Source of the DNA: Lamellibrachia columna
Lineage: Eukaryota; Annelida; Polychaeta; Sabellida; Siboglinidae
DNA: 64,000 nt
Direction: 5' to 3'
NCBI GenBank assembly: GCA_963662155.1
Contig: OY759265.1
Coordinates: 39,934,405 to 39,998,404 of the forward strand
Shown here: positions 1-10,195 of the stretch, piece after piece
Layout of the letters: every line of letters begins with the position of its first letter
How positions within the stretch are numbered: the first letter of the stretch is position 1
Notes under the pieces: model-generated
What the model was told of the DNA's origin: nothing
What the model saw: only the letters and a program-made list of their open reading frames with translations
Databases searched by the model: none
Position numbers and translations under genes: made by a program

Positions 1-12
1 TGTTATAGATGC

Positions 13-717
13 GTGTGTTTAAATGCTAGGAGTATAGTGAATAAGAAAAACGAATTAAACATTATGGTAGAAGATATTGACCCTCACATACTTGGTATTA
101 CCGAATCATGGGCCAACACAGACATAACAGATGCTGAATTAGGATTGACAGGATACTTAATGTTTAGGAGAGATCGAATAGGAAGAAAGGAAGGAGGAGT
201 TATTTTATATGTTAAAGAATCTATTCAGGCATATGAAATTAAATTAGAAAGGGAAGCAGATTGCGATGAAGCTGTTTGGTGCAAAATAGTCTCAGGAAAT
301 AAAAAAAAAACTATTGGATTAGTTTACCGAAGTCCAAACATAAACGAAGAGGATAACACAAAAACGCAAAATGCTATAAAGGAAGTTAGTAAAGGGGAAT
401 ATATCATAATGGGAGATTTTAACCATGGACCCATACAGTGGAAATCTCTAGCAAGTACAGGGGGTGAGAACCAACAATTTCTATTTTTAATCCAGGATAG
501 CTTCCTTACTCAACACGTGCTAGAACCAACCAGAGGTGAGAATGTATTAGATGTAGTTTTGTCATCACAAAAAGAATTAGTGGACAATGTAAAAATGCAT
601 GAACCATTGGGTAACAGTGACCACAATCAAATGCATTTTGACATCTATGTAAAATCAGAAATAAAAAATAAAAAAAATATAGGAGATACTTCCACAAAGG
701 TAACTCTAAAGGTATGA
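13..717 (+). pseudogene. CR1 ORF2 endonuclease domain
   Basis: This is the endonuclease/exonuclease/phosphatase (EEP) domain that nicks target DNA for LINE insertion. Visible landmarks are NARSIVNKKNEL at the start, ITESW (catalytic Glu), GGVILYV, YRSPN, MGDFN with the catalytic Asp and Asn, and SDHN at the end. The frame is open for 234 codons and then shifts before the linker at 714-914. The N-terminus lies left of the window; the right-arm copy shows it continues upstream with a PITKCPKNRS-type lead. It is part of a dead element, although this domain itself keeps its active-site residues. Confidence 0.88.
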
Positions 718-2187
718 GAAAATACTTAGCAAAGCTAGATTGGAATAACATGCTGATGAATAAGACCGCAATTGAATGTTGGAATATTCTAAAATATGAA
801 ATTGAGAGTATCATCGATAAATTTGTTCCCTTGAAAAAACAAGGAAAACGGTCTAGAAAGAAACACTTGTCAAAAGAAGCTATTAGAAAAATAGTGTTTA
901 AGCAAACTATGTGAATGGTTTATAGGCGTACCAGAAAGGATGAAGACTATGCAAATTACAAAGAGGTACTTAACCTAGCTACAACTGAAATTAGAAAATC
1001 TAAAAGAACCTTTGACAAAAATTGGCAGGTAATATAAAAAATTACAACAAAAGTTCCTGTGCTTGTATAAGGAGTAAACAGAAAGTTCATGATAAGGTCG
1101 GACCACTGGAAAATAACAGTGGACACATAATTTCAGACTTGTTCCAAATGGGAGAGGTCCTTTGTGTTTCAGCTCAGTTTTTACCACAGAAGAAATCAGC
1201 TCACTTCCAATTCCATTTACTAAATTTGAGGGCAGCAAATCAGAACATTTAGGGCAGTTATTTGTAACTCCTGAAATTATAGTAAAGAAAATTAAGAAGA
1301 TGAAAGATAATAAATCACCGGGAGTTGATGGGATACCACCAAAACTGCTTAAGGAAATTGTTGAGCAAATTAGTACACCACTTGCAAAATTGTTTAACGT
1401 ATCACTAGAAGAAGGAATAGGTCCTTCAGAAAGGAAAGAAGCAACCATTACGCCGCTATTTAAGAAGGGGTCGAGGAACAAGCCAGACAATTACAGATCA
1501 GTGAGTTTAACAACAGTTGTCTGTAAATTTCTCGAAACATTAATTAGAGACCAGTTGGTGGAATTACTTGTAAAATATAAATTAATAAATACATCCCAAA
1601 ATGGGTTCCTAAAAGCAAGGTAATGTCTAACAAATCTCTTATGTTTTTTGGAAGAAATTACAAAGTGGGTAGATGGGGGGGGTCACCAGTGGATGTTGTC
1701 TACTTAGATTTTCAGAAAGCTTTCGATAAAGTGCCACATCTAAGATTGTTACTTAATAAAAAAAATCCATGGAATAGGTAAAGATGTAACCAACTGGATA
1801 GAAGAGTGGCTTACGCACAGAAGACAGAGAGTAATAGTAGATGGTGAGATTTCAAACTGGAAATCGGTTTTGAGTGGGGTACCATAGGGATCAGTATTAG
1901 GCCCTATACTGTTTTTAATGTATATAAATGATTTGGAAGATGAAATATCTAGCAAAGTACTGAGATTTGCAGACAACACAAAGGTATTCACAAAGGTTAG
2001 TAATGTTATAGATAAACAAAGTTTACAGGTTGATCTAGATAAATTAGTTAAATGGTCAGAAAAATGGCAAATGTTATTTAATTTTGGGAAGTGTAGATGC
2101 ACACACATAGGACATGGAAACATGGACGAAGAATATAAAATGGGGAATGCTGTACTAGTTATAACCACACAAGAAAAGGACTTATGA
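714..2187 (+). pseudogene. CR1 ORF2 linker and reverse transcriptase, broken
   Basis: The linker (LAKLDWNNML, 714-914) and a stretch up to about 1140 lie in different frames. The RT fingers and palm follow at 1162-1623 with KSPGVDGIPPKLL, TPLFKKGSRNKP and NYRSVSLT. The next segment (YLDFQKAFDKVP, 1690-1735) is in another frame. The catalytic block at 1918-2187 reads YINDLEDEISS then FADN, with the second catalytic Asp replaced by Asn. A remnant of the C-terminus (YVIRAGY) lies near 2370. Multiple frame breaks make it non-functional. Confidence 0.88.
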
Positions 2188-2707
2188 GTAACATTTAGTG
2201 CTGACATGAAAGTTTCAGAGCAATGTCGGATTGCTGCTTCAAAATGAAACGCTAGGTTGGACATGAGAAAGTACTCTTTCTCAACGAGGGAGATAAATGA
2301 ATGGAAAAACTGCCAAATGATTGTGTTAATGCTAGTAGTGTGAATATGTTTAAAAATAGAATTGACAGATATGTGATAAGGGCGGGCTACACATAGATTA
2401 TACAATTGTTGGACTCTCGATAAGCCAATGGTTTCCATGTCCACTTGCCACCTGGAACTTGTTGTTTGGGACGGCAATCTTGTTAAATCTTATTAAAGTC
2501 GTGACCGAACACAGCGATACAATGGACACGATCTTAGTTCAGTACACGCCTACCTCGCGTAGCTATGGATGACTGACTAAAAGGGTCAGGTGAGAGTTCG
2601 CGTTGAGACGATGTCACTGACATCACCACAATGGCAGCAACAGTATTGGCGGTGCCGCGGGCGACTATTCTGTAGGAGCTTCTACAACGAAACGTTTCGA
2701 GTCTAAG

Positions 2708-2774
2708 ATGGGCCACATGATGATTGTCATACTTGTGACTCTGTTGGTCGTGAAGGTAGATCACTGTACTTCAG
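2708..2774 (+). CDS. Signal-peptide exon of a receptor paralogue (left arm)
   Basis: The ATG at 2708 starts a 22-residue hydrophobic leader (MGHMMIVILVTLLVVKVDHC...) ending ..HCTS, followed by the splice donor CAG|GTAGGC in phase 1. It is clearly related to the gene B leader at 55614-55704 (MLVVLVTLLTVLLDNCTS), including the terminal CTS and the phase. Intron sequence after it (GTGGGAGTCAGTCAA) recurs upstream of gene A at about 49.29 kb, which supports common ancestry. It would splice in phase to the EGF exon at 3513. Whether it is expressed cannot be told. Confidence 0.75.
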
Positions 2775-3512
2775 GTAGGCTGCAATATCTAAACAAAAGT
2801 TTAATAAGGGCGTGGGAGTCAGTCAAGCGTGACCGACTTATTACTGTGAAAGTAGTTTACTTCCTTCTTCGTTGACGCCGGTTGAAAGACTCGAAGGGTC
2901 GAGTGCACATATTTTAGATCGAGGACAAATATAACTCATCAATTTGAGGTTATTAAACCGAACGGAAGGTCGTTACACTTACACTTATAAATAATGGACC
3001 CTTGCAAGGCTACTAATTAGCCTTTCATGATTAGCCCATATCTCTTACAAGTGTTATCATTTATATTTATATATATATATATATATACCCCTCCCTGACT
3101 GAAGAATCGCTTGCTACATAACTCCGTGCATTGCTGTTTATTTAATTTCTTAATATGACCTCTGGCATTGTTTAGATTTATGCCAAAAAACTGATATAGG
3201 CTTACACTATCTGCCCTTTCTCAAAAAATATTATATAGTTAGCATAATAAGGTGACAATGCTTATATGCTATATTCTAGATGTGGTCTGATAGACAATGT
3301 TAAATGTTTCTCTGTCAAAAAGAATAAATAATCTCTTTTCTATCTGAAAGAAAATCAGCTATCCATTCTAAAACGTTTGCTTTTAGTCGTTTAGTCGTTA
3401 CTTCACACACCATACATTAAATATTTTATTGTAAACCATTGCATAGCATGGTGATTGTAGCATACCTGCATGTTTGTGTTTAAGAACCCACTTTATGTGT
3501 TTCGTGTTGCAG

Positions 3513-3680
3513 GCGCCCGTTGTCGATTCGCCAGCATGTCCGCCAGTCGAGGGTCGTGCATCTTCCCCTGCAGATGTACCAACGGCTGCAACACAATTAC
3601 TGGCGAGTGTATCAACGGAGGACAATGTGAAGACTGTCATCCGAGTGGCTACCGTTGGAGCGGCCAGGCCTGCCAGACAG
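3513..3680 (+). CDS. EGF-like exon (56 aa) of a receptor paralogue (left arm)
   Basis: The exon is bounded by TTGCAG|GC and CAGACAG|GTGGGT, is 168 nt long and is phase 1 at both ends. It encodes a cysteine-rich module: ARCRFAS, then CIFPCRCTNGC, ITGECINGGQCEDC and SGYRWSGQACQT. The spacing is that of scavenger-receptor/MEGF-type EGF repeats. Gene A has the same exon (48582-48749) with identical length and phases, about 80% alike. It follows the signal-peptide exon at 2708, so the two look like the start of one extracellular receptor. The rest of that gene is not found in this arm; the broken gene C further right on the same strand would fit. Confidence 0.8.
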
Positions 3681-3699
3681 GTGGGTGGTGAAACTTTGA

Positions 3700-4991
3700 C
3701 AGGGATATTGCTGACATGACAACTGTATGTCGTGTTCAGTGGTGTCAAGAAGCTTCTGTTAAATCAAGGTACACGTTTATTAGAAGAGCCAATACCAAGT
3801 TCTAGAATAATTCGACGTATAATTTCTTGAGTTGCAAGTTCAGTGGAAAGTTTTTCTGTAACATTTTAAAGTGAAATATTCGTTTATTTGAACAAACATA
3901 ATTCTTTACATTAAAAAAAACTGGTAAGATAGAAATTGCATTATTAAGTAAAATGTATTAAAGTAAAGATAAAATTTTCGCCTTTTAGAAAGGTGTGTAA
4001 ATATAACAATGACAATTCACCCCGTATCGGTGGGGGTTATCCCGCCATTCAACATGAAAACGATATACACTAACACATAATCGCAGCAAGCATGTTGGCC
4101 CCAAATGGTATTTACGCGTACAATTTACGGACATATTACGCCAGTCGGATAAACATTGCTGCAGATAATATTTAAATGTCTCCAGCAGCCAATTGCTACA
4201 AGTACTAACTATATGACTACTTGATAGTACTTACAATCACGCTTAAGAACCAATATAATTACTAGCCAAGCCTTACATCTTTTGGGTGGATAATAATTGG
4301 GAGGTGGGTGGAAATTCGATGTTTACCAACATTGGTTTAACCCATGCATACAATGTTACATATATATCACGCCGTTATTCCGCATAATTTGTTATGCACC
4401 TTGGCTCGTACATCCCTTTATGCGGAACAACAACGCAAGTCCATTGTAGAGTAAAATAGGCCAAATTAATGACAATTTATTAATGACATACCAACAATCT
4501 TGTATGTATCCACTTTCAGTTTTATATTCATTAGCACACACTCATAGTCCGTGCCAACACGCCGGCCCCAAACGGCATTGACACACTTTGCAAACAATTT
4601 CTTACATACCACGACAGCCGACCGACATTGATCACGATATTAGTTCATTTGTCCTTCAGCTACCGCGTACCATTAATAAATATAGCATTGCACAGGCTAG
4701 CAATGACAATTCACCCCGTATGAGTGGGGTCATCCCGCTACAAGGTCACCTTAATTCCAATGTGACCAGTCCCTACCAATAGGGTCCATGCTCTATCACA
4801 GGGCTTCACCACGACAGACCCTTCCTTGCAAGAAAGTCACAACCTTGCAACAGACGCTCCACTACTGCCAGAGTCTCAGCTATATCCTACTACCATGCAA
4901 GTAGTAACCAACATCCTTGACGTCATTCTATCACACATACATTATTTACAGTCATACAGTAGTTTGGATAATAGCTAGAGACTCCGCCACT

Positions 4992-5073
<82 letters not shown>

Positions 5074-5230
5074 CTGCTGTATACCTAGCATCCAACAATG
5101 TTTTCATTAGTATATCAGAGACAGTAATAGGCTTACAATATTTATTATAATAGCTAGAGACATCGCCACTGTCAGAGTCTCTGCTATATTCCACTGCCAT
5201 ATGCCTAGAATCAATATTGTCACCAGTGTA
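3700..5230. repeat. Non-coding repeat block with duplicated modules (left arm)
   Basis: No exon seen. Modules occur twice or more: a GACAATTCACCCCGTAT motif at about 4010 and 4700, a GGCCCCAAA(T/C)GG motif at about 4097 and 4563, and a CCACTGTCAGAG motif near 4860, 4987 and 5165. The last brackets the (AG)n tract, which looks like an expansion of its GTCAGAG. ATTCCGCATAA (4377) and TTATGCGGAA (4417) form a small inverted pair. Confidence 0.55.
4994..5072. repeat. (AG)n microsatellite, left arm
   Basis: About 39 AG units. The mirror tract at 10131-10193 has about 31 CT units. This is the largest length difference between the palindrome arms. Confidence 0.95.
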
Positions 5231-5737
5231 TTAGACAACAGTTAATATACTAGCACATCGAGCTTGTGGCATATGGATAACATCTTGAAATGCCAAGATC
5301 ATTGTAGCAAGGGGAATTAATGTGACAATGACCCAACAATTATTTACCTGTGGTGATGGGATTCGTGTCCCTCACCTTTTAAAATTGTCGAGATAAAAGT
5401 GGCATTTTTGCAGTCAACTTTGTGCCGCTGTTGAATATGAGGCACCCTCCCACCAACGTGCAAGTGAAAATTAATGTGTAACCTGCCATTAAACATCACT
5501 CTGAGATAACAAGCCCTTGTGGTAAGCCTGGAAACAATATCAGTCTTAGCTGGGTACCAGAAATAGCATCACGGCGTCTCCAAAGTGACTGTAGAAGCGT
5601 GAAACAGCACCGTCGCTGGGATGTATCCAAGCCTGAGCCTGGAAGTCATACTCCGAAAACAGGACAATATATCTGCTAGAGATCTGCACATGACATGCTG
5701 TAAAATCAAAGTAATGGAGCAAGCATAACCAAGCCAC

Positions 5738-6178
5738 CTACACAGCAAGCCCCTGGTGCGAGGTGTGTTTGTTCACGCCCAGATGACCTGAGGTGGGTGA
5801 ACTGTGGCAAGCTTGGAGGATTGTGAGTTCCTCTGCAGTCTTGATGACGCGCACTGTTCCGTGTTTTTTTTGCGTATAATGCAGGTTACCACTCACTAAC
5901 TGATACTTAGCGCACTTTCGACGGAAGTTGGTCTTCTTGTCCCTGGTGTTGACTAACGAAGGCCATTCTCGGAACTCCGTTGAACTTGACAGGAACTTCA
6001 TAATCAACTGGTACTCCTCATTTTCCATTTCAAACCACGCAGTTATACATCTGGTGGAACCACTATTCGACATGTGGATTTCAACATCAGCCCACTTGTT
6101 TTCTTGACCAATTATATTATCTGATTTATACCTATAATACACTTGTTGGTAGTAAACCAATCGTGACCAACCTAACAA
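5738..6178 (-). pseudogene. Integrase zinc-binding (H2C2-like) fragment, left arm
   Basis: A 146-codon frame from ATG at 6178. The C-terminal half resembles the zinc-binding region before the catalytic core of retroviral-type/Ginger-type integrases: a TNFRRKCAKYQLV segment, GNLHYTQ, RVIKTAEELTIL, then ACHSSPTSGHLGVNK with the paired histidines. It stops just after this region, and the integrase core and CxxC partner are missing, so it is a truncated transposon remnant. The N-terminal part is not recognised. It abuts the LINE that starts at about 6181 on the other strand. Confidence 0.6.
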
Positions 6179-6189
6179 AGAATAACAAT

Positions 6190-6450
6190 CAAAGCTAAAA
6201 GAGACAATGAGGGTGAAGACTTAGAGTCTGTCGTGTTCAGATTAGAAAATGATGAAGTATGGATATGTCAGGGCTGCAAAATAAGATTTGAGGGTGACAA
6301 ACACAAGCTGGTAGAATGTGAATACTGTGACAAGCATTTTTGTATAAAGTGTATAAATTTGACATAAATGGAATACAAAATAATTAATGAGAAAGAACAC
6401 ATTCACTGGTTCTGCCCACCATGCGTTGCGAAAGTAATGAAAAACCTTAA
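6190..6450 (+). pseudogene. LINE ORF1 PHD-like zinc finger
   Basis: The frame reads WICQGC, a spacer, VECEYCDKHFCIKC and, after an in-frame TAA (6365-6367), HWFCPPC. The C-x2-C, C-x2-C, H, C-x2-C, C-x2-C order matches the C4HC3 pattern of PHD fingers found at the N-terminus of ORF1 in several LINE lineages. In the right arm one base differs so that CDKHF reads CEKHF. The finger is joined to the coiled-coil/RNA-binding frame only across a run of A residues (8 here, 7 in the right arm), neither of which keeps frame. Confidence 0.7.
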
Positions 6451-6567
6451 AATTGAAAAAAAACATTTGAAGAACGATACGAGGAATTCCTTAAAAAGGT
6501 TGAACATAGGATTAGCCAGCTGGAAGTAGACATCAAAGCAAAAGTCGACGAGACAAGAGTTAGCGAA

Positions 6568-7104
6568 ATGATTAAAGAAGCCAACATCAAACACAAATCA
6601 AATAAAGTCATTAAGGAAGTTATGGAGGTAGTCAAGGATCAAACAACTGAAACCAAGGGGAGAGAAAAAAGACTAAACAATGTCATAATTTTTAACCTTC
6701 CTGAGTCAAATTCACAACTTAAATCCAATAGACTCAAGCACATCAGGGAATCAGTACTGGAGCTATGCACTGAGGTAAATAATGACTTTGTAGACACCGA
6801 TATCACTGAGCTACGTAGACTAAAAAAAGCCAAGGATGATAAAATTAGACCAGTGTTAATAACACTTTCCAAAAACGAAAAGAAACGTGGTCTCCTCAGG
6901 AAACTCTTCCACCTCAAAGAAAGTCAGAAATGTAAAAACATAAAGATCGATCACGACAAAACAAAACAGGAGAGAGAAGAATTAAAAAAATTCTACGAAG
7001 AAGCTAAAAAGCAAGAAGCAGCAGACAAAACGGGAAACTACCTGTTCAGGGTGAGAGGGCCACCTTGGGACCGAAAAATAAAGAAAATCAGAAAACGCCA
7101 TTAA
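6568..7104 (+). CDS. LINE ORF1 coiled-coil and RNA-binding domain (left arm)
   Basis: A 178-codon open frame that can be read upstream to about 6464. A charged helical N-terminus leads into an RRM-like core, NNVIIFNLPES with the usual RNP-like hydrophobic strand, RRLKKAKDDKIRPVLITL as the second strand region, and a basic C-terminal helix ending YLFRVRGPPWDRK. This is the ORF1p layout of CR1/L2/Rex-type LINEs, which coats element RNA. ORF2 starts inside its last 40 bases in another frame. The frame is intact here but the element as a whole is truncated. Confidence 0.75.
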   Translation: MIKEANIKHKSNKVIKEVMEVVKDQTTETKGREKRLNNVIIFNLPESNSQLKSNRLKHIRESVLELCTEVNNDFVDTDITELRRLKKAKDDKIRPVLITLSKNEKKRGLLRKLFHLKESQKCKNIKIDHDKTKQEREELKKFYEEAKKQEAADKTGNYLFRVRGPPWDRKIKKIRKRH

Positions 7105-7352
7105 TTACACAAACACCAAAAACTGGTAAAACAACCAACAACATTCCATATCCTGAACTAAAAGAAATAAGTGGTGTTAAGTGTTTTTATTCAAATGCTG
7201 ACCAGCTTAGAAACAAACAAAATGAATTTGAATTGAGAATCAGAGATTTAAAACGTAACATAATAGCGATAAATGAGGTAAAACCTAAAATCCCAAAATA
7301 TCTAGTTACCATCCCAGAGTTCTCGCTAGAGGGATATAAAATATTTTCTTAG
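7065..7352 (+). pseudogene. LINE ORF2 endonuclease start (left arm)
   Basis: 95 codons overlapping ORF1 by 40 nt. The C-terminal 60 residues (VKCFYSNADQLRNKQNEF ... AINEVKPK, with the catalytic Glu of INEVKPK) are the first part of a LINE EEP endonuclease. Coding similarity continues past the stop (EGSGIII, LLFGCIYRS near 7490-7515, HIITV near 7580-7596), and the palindrome centre then cuts it off before the catalytic GDFN. Confidence 0.8.
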
Positions 7353-7560
7353 AATATTGAAAACCAAGAAGGGAGTGGAATCATAATATAAATTGAAAAT
7401 TCTTTACCAGCAGAAAAAGTTAATATGAAGACGTCATTCAAGGAATGTCTACTTGTAGAATTAACACTTACTAATAAAAGAAAACTTCTATTTGGATGTA
7501 TTTACAGAAGCGATGCTGCATCAGATGAAAAAACGAAGAACTTATAAATATGATTAAAAC

Positions 7561-7643
7561 AACATCACAGTTAAACTACTCACATATTATAACTGTTGAA
7601 ATATCCAACAGTTATAATATGTGAGTAGTTTAACTGTGATGTT
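7561..7643. repeat. Hairpin centre of the palindrome
   Basis: The arms meet at 7598 and 7606 around a 7-base unpaired loop (AAATATC). At least 38 bases on either side pair perfectly. The centre lies inside the endonuclease reading frame of a LINE, so neither copy of that element is complete. A spacer this short would make the DNA able to extrude as a cruciform. Confidence 0.95.
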
Positions 7644-7851
7644 GTTTTAATCATATTTATAAGTTCTTCGTTTTTTCATCTGATGCAGCATCGCTTCTGT
7701 AAATACATCCAAATAGAAGTTTTCTTTTATTAGTAAGTGTTAATTCTACAAGTAGACATTCCTTGAATGACGTCTTCATATTAACTTTTTCTGCTGGTAA
7801 AGAATTTTCAATTTATATTATGATTCCACTCCCTTCTTGGTTTTCAATATT

Positions 7852-8139
7852 CTAAGAAAATATTTTATATCCCTCTAGCGAGAACTCTGGGATGGTAACT
7901 AGATATTTTGGGATTTTAGGTTTTACCTCATTTATCGCTATTATGTTACGTTTTAAATCTCTGATTCTCAATTCAAATTCATTTTGTTTGTTTCTAAGCT
8001 GGTCAGCATTTGAATAAAAACACTTAACACCACTTATTTCTTTTAGTTCAGGATATGGAATGTTGTTGGTTGTTTTACCAGTTTTTGGTGTTTGTGTAAT
8101 TAATGGCGTTTTCTGATTTTCTTTATTTTTCGGTCCCAA
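7852..8139 (-). pseudogene. LINE ORF2 endonuclease start (right arm)
   Basis: Identical translation to 7065-7352, 95 codons, overlapping ORF1 by 40 nt and truncated by the palindrome centre. Confidence 0.78.
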
Positions 8140-8750
8140 GGTGGCCCTCTCACCCTGAACAGGTAGTTTCCCGTTTTGTCTGCTGCTTCTTGCTTTTTAG
8201 CTTCTTCGTAGAATTTTTTTAATTCTTCTCTCTCCTGTTTTGTTTTGTCGTGATCGATCTTTATGTTTTTACATTTCTGACTTTCTTTGAGGTGGAAGAG
8301 TTTCCTGAGGAGACCACGTTTCTTTTCGTTTTTGGAAAGTGTTATTAACACTGGTCTAATTTTACCATCCTTGGCTTTTTTTAGTCTACGTAGCTCAGTG
8401 ATATCGGTGTCTACAAAGTCATTATTTACCTCAGTGCATAGCTCCAGTACTGATTCCCTGATGTGCTTGAGTCTATTGGATTTAAGTTGTGAATTTGACT
8501 CAGGAAGGTTAAAAATTATGACATTGTTTAGTCTTTTTTCTCTCCCCTTGGTTTCAGTTGTTTGATCCTTGACTACCTCCATAACTTCCTTAATGACTTT
8601 ATTTGATTTGTGTTTGATGTTGGCTTCTTTAATCATTTCGCTAACTCTTGTCTCGTCGACTTTTGCTTTGATGTCTACTTCCAGCTGGCTAATCCTATGT
8701 TCAACCTTTTTAAGGAATTCCTCGTATCGTTCTTCAAATGTTTTTTTCAA
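8100..8750 (-). CDS. LINE ORF1 coiled-coil and RNA-binding domain (right arm)
   Basis: Same protein segment as 6568-7104 but readable for 216 codons, because a run of seven A (eight in the left arm) puts FEERYEEFLKKVEHRI in frame after a non-ATG codon. The RRM-like core (NNVIIFNLPES ... RPVLITL) is unchanged except one Asp-to-Gly difference (AKDG here, AKDD in the left arm). The coiled N-terminus (ISQLEVDIKAKVDET) is visible here. It is not a complete ORF1, because the zinc finger is out of frame. Confidence 0.72.
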   Translation of the reverse strand: MKKTFEERYEEFLKKVEHRISQLEVDIKAKVDETRVSEMIKEANIKHKSNKVIKEVMEVVKDQTTETKGREKRLNNVIIFNLPESNSQLKSNRLKHIRESVLELCTEVNNDFVDTDITELRRLKKAKDGKIRPVLITLSKNEKKRGLLRKLFHLKESQKCKNIKIDHDKTKQEREELKKFYEEAKKQEAADKTGNYLFRVRGPPWDRKIKKIRKRH

Positions 8751-9024
8751 TTTTAAGGTTTTTCATTACTTTCGCAACGCATGGTGGGCAGAACCAGTGA
8801 ATGTGTTCTTTCTCATTAATTATTTTGTATTCCATTTATGTCAAATTTATACACTTTATACAAAAATGCTTTTCACAGTATTCACATTCTACCAGCTTGT
8901 ATTTGTCACCCTCAAATCTTATTTTGCAGCCCTGACATATCCATACTTCATCATTTTCTAATCTGAACACGACAGACTCTAAGTCTTCACCCTCATTGTC
9001 TCTTTTAGCTTTGATTGTTATTCT

Positions 9025-9465
9025 TTGTTAGGTTGGTCACGATTGGTTTACTACCAACAAGTGTATTATAGGTATAAATCAGATAATATAATTGGTCAAG
9101 AAAACAAGTGGGCTGATGTTGAAATCCACATGTCGAATAGTGGTTCCACCAGATGTATAACTGCGTGGTTTGAAATGGAAAATGAGGAGTACCAGTTGAT
9201 TATGAAGTTCCTGTCAAGTTCAACGGAGTTCCGAGAATGGCCTTCGTTAGTCAACACCAGGGACAAGAAGACCAACTTCCGTCGAAAGTGCGCTAAGTAT
9301 CAGTTAGTGAGTGGTAACCTGCATTATACGCAAAAAAAACACGGAACAGTGCGCGTCATCAAGACTGCAGAGGAACTCACAATCCTCCAAGCTTGCCACA
9401 GTTCACCCACCTCAGGTCATCTGGGCGTGAACAAACACACCTCGCACCAGGGGCTTGCTGTGTAG
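9025..9465 (+). pseudogene. Integrase zinc-binding (H2C2-like) fragment, right arm
   Basis: Mirror of 5738-6178 with an identical 146-residue translation, from ATG at 9025 to TAG at 9463. The 63-codon frame that follows (9466-9657) is not recognisable as integrase core. Confidence 0.58.
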
Positions 9466-9969
9466 GTGGCTTGGTTATGCTTGCTCCATTACTTTGATTT
9501 TACAGCATGTCATGTGCAGATCTCTAGCAGATATATTGTCCTGTTTTCGGAGTATGACTTCCAGGCTCAGGCTTGGATACATCCCAGCGACGGTGCTGTT
9601 TCACGCTTCTACAGTCACTTTGGAGACGCCGTGATGCTATTTCTGGTACCCAGCTAAGACTGATATTGTTTCCAGGCTTACCACAAGGGCTTGTTATCTC
9701 AGAGTGATGTTTAATGGCAGGTTACACATTAATTTTCACTTGCACGTTGGTGGGAGGGTGCCTCATATTCAACAGCGGCACAAAGTTGACTGCAAAAATG
9801 CCACTTTTATCTCGACAATTTTAAAAGGTGAGGGACACGAATCCCATCACCACAGGTAAATCATTTTTGGGTCATTGTCACATTAATTCCCCTTGCTACA
9901 ATGATCTTGGCATTTCAAGATGTTATCCATATGCCACAAGCTCGATGTGCTAGTATATTAACTGTTGTC

Positions 9970-10129
9970 TAATACACTGGTGACAATATTGATTCTAGGC
10001 ATATGGCAGTGGAATATAGCAGAGACTCTGACAGTGGCGATGTCTCTAGCTATTATAATAAATATTGTAAGCCTATTACTGTCTCTGATATACTAATGAA
10101 AACATTGTTGGATGCTAGGTATACAGCAG

Positions 10130-10195
<66 letters not shown>

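Larger units (their letters stand above)
1..2510 (+). mobile_element. CR1-type LINE, copy 1 (left arm), 5' truncated by the window edge
   Basis: A non-LTR retrotransposon with endonuclease then reverse transcriptase, followed by a 3' end containing CCAATGGTTTCC and GGCAATCTTGTTAAATC, which recurs elsewhere in the window. The motif order (NARSIVNKK, MGDFN, NSDHN, then SPGVDGIPP, FADN, YVIRAGY) is that of the CR1 clade. It is dead: there are frame changes near 717, 914-1160 and 1745, a stop where 'PQG' is expected near 1887, and FADN in place of the catalytic FADD. It lies upstream of the receptor signal-peptide exon at 2708 in the same orientation. Confidence 0.9.
1..7598. repeat. Left arm of a giant inverted repeat
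   Basis: Bases 1-7598 are matched in reverse complement by 7606-15190. Paired positions sum to 15204 at the centre and 15191 at the window start; the drift comes from small indels. By eye I found only about nine differences: G versus A at 1119, a run of 8 versus 10 G near 1675, a TA tract near 3075, T versus C at 4780, a few bases near 5335, (AG)n length, one base near 6342, a run of 8 versus 7 A near 6457, and A versus G near 6839. The arm begins outside the window, so its full length is unknown. It could be a real recent inverted duplication or an assembly fold-back. Confidence 0.97.
6181..7598 (+). mobile_element. PHD/RRM-type LINE, 5' two-fifths, cut at the palindrome centre (left arm)
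   Basis: A second non-LTR element, distinct from CR1. Its order is ORF1 with a PHD-like zinc finger (6250-6450), a coiled stretch, an RNA-binding domain (6660-7104), then the beginning of an endonuclease (7065-7598) that ends at HIITV, just where the GDFN motif should follow. There is a TAA within the zinc-finger frame at 6365 and a homopolymer frameshift at about 6457. The rest of ORF2 is absent because the sequence folds back at 7599. Confidence 0.85.
7606..9022 (-). mobile_element. PHD/RRM-type LINE, mirror copy (right arm)
   Basis: Mirror of 6181-7598. It reads towards the palindrome centre and is cut off at the same codon. The endonuclease start is at 7852-8139, ORF1 at 8100-8750 and the zinc finger at about 8755-9015. 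Confidence 0.85.

Noticed and set aside
506..814. Open frames antisense to the LINEs (also 975-1490, 1749-2477, 6639-6917 and their mirror copies)
   Set aside because: Shadows of the LINE coding strand; no independent motif.
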